From assembly GCF_900128885.1 (NCBI RefSeq), contig NZ_FQTU01000027.1:1-6837 (forward strand): 6,837 bases of DNA, written 5' to 3'. Below are positions 6,793 to 6,837 of this stretch, piece by piece (positions within the stretch are counted from its first letter, which is position 1; every line of letters starts with the position of its first letter). The position numbers and the translations under genes were made by a program. The notes below the pieces were generated by a model that was not told the DNA's origin, did not search any database, and saw only the letters and a program-made list of their open reading frames with translations. The DNA is from Alkalibacter saccharofermentans DSM 14828 (GTDB lineage: Bacteria; Bacillota; Clostridia; Eubacteriales; Alkalibacteraceae).

Positions 6793-6837
6793 AAATATTT
6801 GAATGTGAAAGGAGTGTTTCCTTTGCCACGCATAGCC
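6793..6837 (+). repeat. 45-bp direct terminal repeat, right copy
   Basis: Identical to bases 1-45. If the window is a circular or looped unit, 6792 is its last unique base and this stretch is overlap. If not, it is the beginning of another transposase copy that continues beyond the window. Confidence 0.97.
6823..6837 (+). CDS. Start of transposase, second copy or same gene across a circle (partial)
   Basis: TTG at 6823 and four further codons encode MPRIA, identical to the start of the transposase at 31, with the same AAAGGAG 8 nt upstream (6808-6814). The window ends here, so nothing can be said of the rest. It may be the same gene met again after a full turn. Confidence 0.5.

Noticed and set aside
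6765..6793. TTGACG at 6788-6793 on the minus strand as a -35 for the operon
   Set aside because: The hexamer 17 nt downstream is TCTTAA, a poor -10; the TATTAT further on is 26 nt away. The promoter at 6675-6703 fits better.
1..6837. CRISPR array, tRNA or rRNA genes, integrase or a standard plasmid Rep gene
   Set aside because: No regularly spaced short repeats, cloverleaf-type sequence, rRNA stretch or such protein was seen on either strand.

Overview
The window looks like accessory DNA from a low-GC Gram-positive bacterium, most likely a Clostridia-type Firmicute. The grounds are strong AGGAGG-type ribosome binding sites, a TTG start on the transposase, A+T-rich codon use, and a RAYT-like transposase carrying a DnaA-like C-terminal domain. 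No species can be named from the sequence alone.

Layout. Bases 1-975 hold a Y1/RAYT-type HUH transposase on the + strand (translated from TTG 31). Bases 976-1346 are non-coding and hold a 10-bp perfect inverted repeat, two tandem copies of a 60-bp REP-like unit, and a terminator-like hairpin facing the transposase. From 6601 down to 1347 on the - strand lies a two-gene operon. Its first gene encodes a 930-aa, mostly helical protein with a beta-rich C-terminus that I do not recognise. After a 38-nt gap containing a hairpin comes an 807-aa protein with a sacsin/Hsp90-like GHKL ATPase domain, a DUF3883-like module whose expected catalytic residues appear lost, and a C-terminal Mrr-type PD-(D/E)xK endonuclease with its motifs intact. 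A good sigma-70-type promoter lies upstream of the operon at 6675-6703.

The last 45 bases (6793-6837) are identical to the first 45, and comprise the transposase ribosome binding site and first five codons. Either the window is a circular (or looped/tandem) unit of 6792 bp read slightly past its own start, or the operon is bounded by a second transposase copy in the same orientation. The sequence alone cannot decide.

How the genes may work together (inference). ATPase-nuclease fusions of this kind occur in prokaryotic conflict and restriction-like systems. The operon is therefore a candidate two-component defence module, with the large helical protein as sensor, scaffold or regulator and the GHKL-DUF3883-Mrr protein as DNA-cleaving effector. 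No methyltransferase is visible in the window, so a classical restriction-modification pair is not supported. The nearby transposase is a possible reason for mobility, though RAYT proteins usually act on REP sequences rather than carrying cargo.
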